Source: CAWAVN01 sp963844315
GTDB lineage: Bacteria; Planctomycetota; Planctomycetia; Planctomycetales; Planctomycetaceae
Reading direction: 5' to 3'
Assembly (NCBI GenBank): GCA_963844315.1
Contig: CAWJOC010000028.1
Location: 124,001-188,000, forward strand
Length of the DNA stretch: 64,000 bases
Positions within the stretch are counted from its first letter, which is position 1; the number at the start of each line of letters is the position of its first letter. Under the pieces are notes generated by a model that saw only the letters and a list, made by a program, of their open reading frames with translations, was not told where the DNA came from and searched no databases. This document shows positions 59,411 to 64,000 of the stretch, in pieces. The position numbers and the translations under genes are program-made.

Positions 59411-62400
59411 ATGACCGAGCACGATCCTTTTGCCGCAACCCATAAGTATGATGGCAATCTTTACGCAGAATCCGATGAGCCGACCCAGGTCGCTGCAGAT
59501 GTTCGGCATTTGGAGCCTCCCAAACAAATCGGGCGCTACCGGATCGAGAGGTTTTTGGGTAAGGGCGGCTTCGGCATTGTCTACTTGGCTTATGATCCGA
59601 TGCTGGATCGACTTGTCGCCGTGAAGGTTCCACACGCCGGCCGGATCTCGCGGCCCGAAGACACCGATGCCTATTTGACCGAGGCTCGCACGGTTGCAAA
59701 TCTCGACCATCCCCATATCGTGCCGGTCCATGATGTGGGCAGTTCGGCGGAATTCCCCTGTTATGTTGTTTCGAGATTTATAGAAGGGACAAATCTTTCG
59801 CGCAAACTCAATGAGGGACTTTTGACTTTTATTGAGGCTTCGCAGCTAATCGCCACTATTGCCGAAGCGTTGCACTACGCTCACAAACAAGGCATTGTTC
59901 ACCGAGACGTCAAGCCCGGCAATATTTTGATTGCCCGTGACAATACGCCGTACCTCGTCGATTTCGGACTTGCTCTCAGGGAAGAGAACTTCGGTAAATC
60001 GCCAACATTCGCGGGGACCCCCGCCTACTGCTCCCCTGAGCAGGCTCGCGGGGAAGGGCATCGCGTCGATGGGCGGAGCGACATTTACAGCCTCGGAGCC
60101 GTGTTCTATGAATGTCTGACGGGAAGGCGGACGTTCCAGGGCAACTCCGAGATCGATATTCTGGATCAGATCGCCTCTCTCGAACCGAAGCCGCCGCGAC
60201 AGATCAATGACGTGATCCCGGAAGAACTGGAACGGATTTGCCTCAAATCCCTCTCCAAAGGTGTTTCGGAACGCTACACGACCGCCTTGGACCTCACCAA
60301 TGACCTGCGTCACTTTCTCGCGGAAAAACACCACGCGGCCCTTGGAAAACCCAGTGAAACCGCGACTTCCATTATCCTGAGTTCTGATTCAACAACGGTG
60401 TTCGTGGAGTCGAGCACTTTCCGCAGGGACGGTCGTCCGCTCCGAATTGTCCCCAAAGGCCTGCGGTCCTTCGACGAGCACGACGCGGATTTCTTTCTTG
60501 AACTGCTTCCCGGACCTCGGGATCGAGATCACCTTCCCGACAGTATCCGTTTTTGGAAAGCCCGGATTGAGGAGGCCGATGCGGATCGGACCTTTCCCGT
60601 GGGTTTGATTTACGGACCCTCGGGTTGCGGGAAGTCGTCGTTGGTCAAGGCAGGGCTGTTGCCCCGGCTTTCCGAACACGTGATTTGCATTTATCTGGAA
60701 ACCACGCCCGCCGGAACCGAACACCATCTGTTGAAGCAAATCCAAAAGCATTGTCCCGGAATCTCGGAGGAGATCCGTTTACGGGACGCTTTAGCCGCTT
60801 TGCGCCGCGGAGAGTTCTTGAACAAGGGGGACAAGGTCTTAATCATTCTCGATCAGTTCGAGCAATGGCTGCACGACAAAAAGGAAGTATGCAACACGGA
60901 GTTGGTCCAAGCCCTCAGGCAATGCGACGGCGGACGCGTCCAATGCCTGTTGATGGTGCGGGACGATTTCTGGTTGGCCATCAGCCGATTCGTGAGGGAA
61001 CTGGAAGTCCGGTTGGTGGAAGGGCACAATCTCGCTTTGGCCGACCTATTCGACATGGACCATGCGCGAAAAGTCCTGGTCGCCTTTGGTCAAGCCTTTG
61101 GGCGTTTGTCTCAGAATCTCACCGAAACATCGAGAGACCAAAAGGACTTCATCAAGCAATCCATCGAGGCCCTCGCCGAGAACGGCAAAGTCAGTTGTGT
61201 CCGCTTGGCGTTGTTCGCGGAAATGATGAAGGGAAAGCCCTGGACGATGGCGACTCTGAAGGATGTCGGAGGTATCGAGGGAGTCGGCGCAATGTTTCTG
61301 GAGGAGACCTTTAGTTCCTCAACGGCATCCCCCCAACACCGCTACCACGAAAACGCCGCGCGTTCGGTTCTCGGCGCACTGCTTCCCGATATTGGCACCG
61401 ATATCAAAGGGCAAATGAAATCGTATGAGGAACTATTGCTCGTCTCAGGTTATGCCGGCCGACCCAATGACTTTGATGATCTGGTTGCGATTCTTGACAA
61501 TGAGATCCGGCTGATTACACCGACGGATCGGGATGGGATGGGATCAGGAGGTGAAGCGAATTCCCAGACCTATGCCGGGCAGAAATACTACCAGTTGAGC
61601 CATGACTACCTGGTGAACTCGCTGCGCGACTGGCTCACGCGCAAGCAAAAGGAAACACGGCGCGGCTGCGCGGAATTGACGCTTCAGGAAAGGACTTCGT
61701 TCTGGTCCGTGCGGTCGGAGCCGAAACAACTCCCGTCGTTTTTCGAGTGGGCGGACATCCTGCGGCACATTCCCCGTTCGGCATGGTCCACGTCCAATGC
61801 CGGCATGATGCGGGCGGCCTCAAGGGTCTATTTGCGAAGGATGTTTACCGTTCTGGGCGTGTTTGTACTGATCCTTTCCTCGTTTTTCTATGTTCGCCAC
61901 ATCGTCGATGAGCGGCAGAACGCCGAAAAATACAAGAATCTGATCAGCGACCTTTGGCAAGCCCGAACCGAACATGTGCCCGAGATCCTCAACGTGCTGG
62001 ATCAGAACCCGCAAGCCTGGACGCCTGCCGCTTGCCTTGTGGCGGACTCGGATGCGAGTCCAATCGCCCAGCGGCGCGAGCGTATCTTGCACTCTCGGCG
62101 TACAACAATGACTATCTGCCTCAACTCGCGGCCCGCTTGCTGGAATGCGACGATGTGGAATCGGGGCTGATTTTACAAAGGGTTTCTCGTTGGAAACGTG
62201 AAATCGCCCGGCACATTTGGGTCCGTATCATTGATGGGGAATTGGATTCCGAACAAAGGATCCGCGCTGCCGCCGCTTTGATTCACACGGCAGACTTCGA
62301 TTCCGACGAGTGGGCCGAAATCGGTAAAGAAACGACGGATGCACTCGTCAGCCGGGATCCTTTGTTCGTCAATGCCTGGGTCGATGAGCTGACTCCGATG

Positions 62401-63825
62401 CGACACGCGATGCGTCCCCGTCTGGTGGAGATTAGCCTGACAAGCACAGTGCCAATCGACAGACGGCTAACGGCCGCCTCCGTGATCAGACATTTCAGCC
62501 AGCAGGATGTGTCCTACTTGGACGCTCGCAGCCTGTTGGAACTGGTCTTGTCGCCGAATGCCTCGATCCGAAATGCAACCGACGGGATTCTCCTCCAGCG
62601 ACAATCGGAACTGATGCCGATGATCTTGGAAATCGCGTCGGCCCCATTAGAGCCGGGTACGTCAGCGGAATCTGAACATGCAGTGAAACACGCGGCCACA
62701 GCCATCTTGGTGGCACAACGGTTGGAACAGGACAAACTCTTCTGGGAACAGTTGAACGAATTGATTGATCCCCGCGTGCGTACCGAACTCATCAACCGCA
62801 TTGACGAGGCGAAACTCACTTGGAGAGATTCTCAAACCCACCTGCGGCACCAGCCAGCAGCGGCCCGGCAAGCCATTGTTTTGGGACTGGCGGAGAACCT
62901 CTCCCAATTTTCCAATTCCGAAGTCGAGCAAATCCGAGCGGCGTTCGTGGACCTCTTCCAACACGATCCCGACTCCGGGGTCCATTCCGCCGCCGAATAC
63001 GCCTTGCACACGGCCAGCATGGGCGACGAATTGCCGGGTATGCGGCTTGAACTGGCCAACGAACCAACCTCCGCCCGTAACTGGCAAATCCTCTCGAACG
63101 GACTCTGCATGATTTATGTTGAACGGCCTGGATGGATTAGGCTGGGATCATCAGACTCACAAACGGAAATGGGATTTCTAAGTCCGAACAGAGAAGTCGA
63201 TATCGCTTATCCGTTTGAGATTAGTACGACGGAGATCAGCGTTCGACAATTCCGGGAATTTCGCGCCGATGCTCTACCTGCCCACTTGGTAACGCCGTCG
63301 GAGGACTGCCCAATGAGCCGCATGGATCTCTTTTCGGCGATGCGGTTTTGCCGCTGGCTCAGTGAGCAGCAGCCTGGGTTTGATGAAACGAATTGTTGTT
63401 ACCCGCCGGTGGATCAAATTGGTCCGAATCTGCGTCTCCCGGACGATTACCTTCGGCGACCGGGGTTTCGGCTTCCCACCGTTCACGAATGGGAATACAG
63501 CGTTCGGGCAGGGTCCACAACAAGTCGTTTCTCTGGAAATTCTGTGGAGCAACTCAACCGCTACTGCTGGTGGGTTGGCTCGTCGCAACAACGATTATGG
63601 CCCGTGGGTTTGAAGTGCCCGAATGCCTGGGGACTCTTCGATATTCATGGCAATGTGCTGGAGTGGTGTCACGAAGCCGAAATCGCCTTTGACCCCGTTG
63701 GACAACCTGTTCGCGGCGGCGATTATCGTTCGACGGAACGGTTTCTTCGGTCCTCCTTCGCCGAGTATGCAAAATCCGCGAACACCTTGAGCACAATCGG
63801 TTTCCGCGTTGTGCGAATCCGATAA
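59411..63825 (+). CDS. Ser/Thr kinase - P-loop NTPase - FGE-like fusion (one frameshift)
   Basis: About 1470-residue membrane protein. Kinase domain at about 35-300: FLGKGGFGIVYLAYDP, VAVKVPHAG, HRDVKPGN, LVDFGLALRE and PAYCSPEQARGEG. A conflict/STAND-type P-loop NTPase module follows, with Walker A LIYGPSGCGKSSLVKAGLLP (about 397-416) and LIILDQFEQWLHDK. One membrane helix lies near 817-837 (FTVLGVFVLILSSFFYVRH), then helical repeats of HEAT type. The C-terminal 240 residues are formylglycine-generating-enzyme-like (FRLPTVHEWEYSVRAG, GLFDIHGNVLEWCHEAE), but RGGDYRSTERFLRSSFAEYA lacks the catalytic cysteines. The frame changes near 62070. This architecture is known from planctomycetes; ligand and substrate are unknown. 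Confidence 0.9.
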
Positions 63826-63865
63826 ACGTCCTTCCGCATCTCCTTTCTGAATAGGGCCAATCTCA

Positions 63866-64000
63866 ATGCACGCCGTCACTCAGTTCGTTGTGAGCCTCTC
63901 AACGGTGGTTGCCGCGGGTTCACTGATTGTGATTTCGAGGAACTTGCACCAACTGCGCCGGCTGATGGAGACCCGGCGATTATTTGCGCTCAACGAGGGT
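63866..64000 (+). CDS. Start of a hydrophobic protein (cut by window end)
   Basis: 45 open codons from an ATG 40 nt after the kinase-FGE stop: MHAVTQFVVSLSTVVAAGSL with a membrane segment, then a basic segment (SRNLHQLRRLMETRR). No family can be named from this much. It may be cotranscribed with the kinase fusion. Confidence 0.5.
   Translation, partial: MHAVTQFVVSLSTVVAAGSLIVISRNLHQLRRLMETRRLFALNEG

Overview
The window looks like the chromosome of a planctomycete (phylum Planctomycetota; I would not name a lower rank). Several hallmarks agree: a paired DUF1549/DUF1553 (PSD1) cytochrome c, a sulfatase, a giant surface protein with an N-terminal MLEDRCLLS (LEPRxLL-type) motif, three receptor-like Ser/Thr kinases (WD40, TPR and formylglycine-generating-enzyme-like tails), ECF sigma factors next to kinases, and a GAF-HlyD fusion. 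No tRNA, rRNA, CRISPR array or insertion sequence was recognised. The sequence carries about 35 single-base frameshifts, spread over most long genes. Translation resumes cleanly in another frame each time, often at short homopolymers, so I read them as sequence errors and annotate the genes as whole.

Layout. 1-3.9 kb (minus): ECF sigma factor and WD40-repeat kinase, truncated by the window edge. 4.2-11.4 kb (plus): housekeeping genes ispF, cysS and ruvC, a secreted repeat protein, then pteridine-reductase-like SDR, folB and folK. 11.5-16.6 kb: PSD1 cytochrome, convergent sulfatase, truD. 16.9-33.5 kb: an EF-hand secreted protein divergent from a type II secretion/pseudopilus locus in the order D-like, E, F, G, H, I, J, K, L, M. 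The D-like protein has secretin N-domains but no visible barrel, and the M-like protein carries cadherin-like domains. 33.6-39.3 kb: efflux adaptor, GAF-HlyD fusion and divergent TolC-like lipoprotein. 39.5-42.7 kb: small membrane proteins, an orphan VirD4/TraG ATPase and a NYN-LOTUS protein. 42.9-53.0 kb: giant surface protein, ECF sigma factor, and a zinc-finger/kinase/TPR protein. 53.0-53.7 kb: gene remnants. 53.7-59.1 kb (minus): a tightly overlapping six-gene operon for phospholipid head-group chemistry. 59.4-63.8 kb: kinase/P-loop NTPase/FGE-like fusion, then the start of a small hydrophobic protein.

The most interesting unit is the 53.7-59.1 kb operon. It combines an NTF2-like membrane protein, a small EamA-like transporter, a divergent CDP-alcohol phosphatidyltransferase, CdsA, an alpha/beta-hydrolase fused to a methyltransferase, and a second methyltransferase. 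Most junctions are 4-nt overlaps or abut. I infer that it makes or remodels an unassigned phospholipid. The second theme is a set of at least eight families of intergenic palindromes. In several places they have been absorbed into coding ends: a prepilin leader, the GspL tail, the truD start and the sulfatase stop codon.
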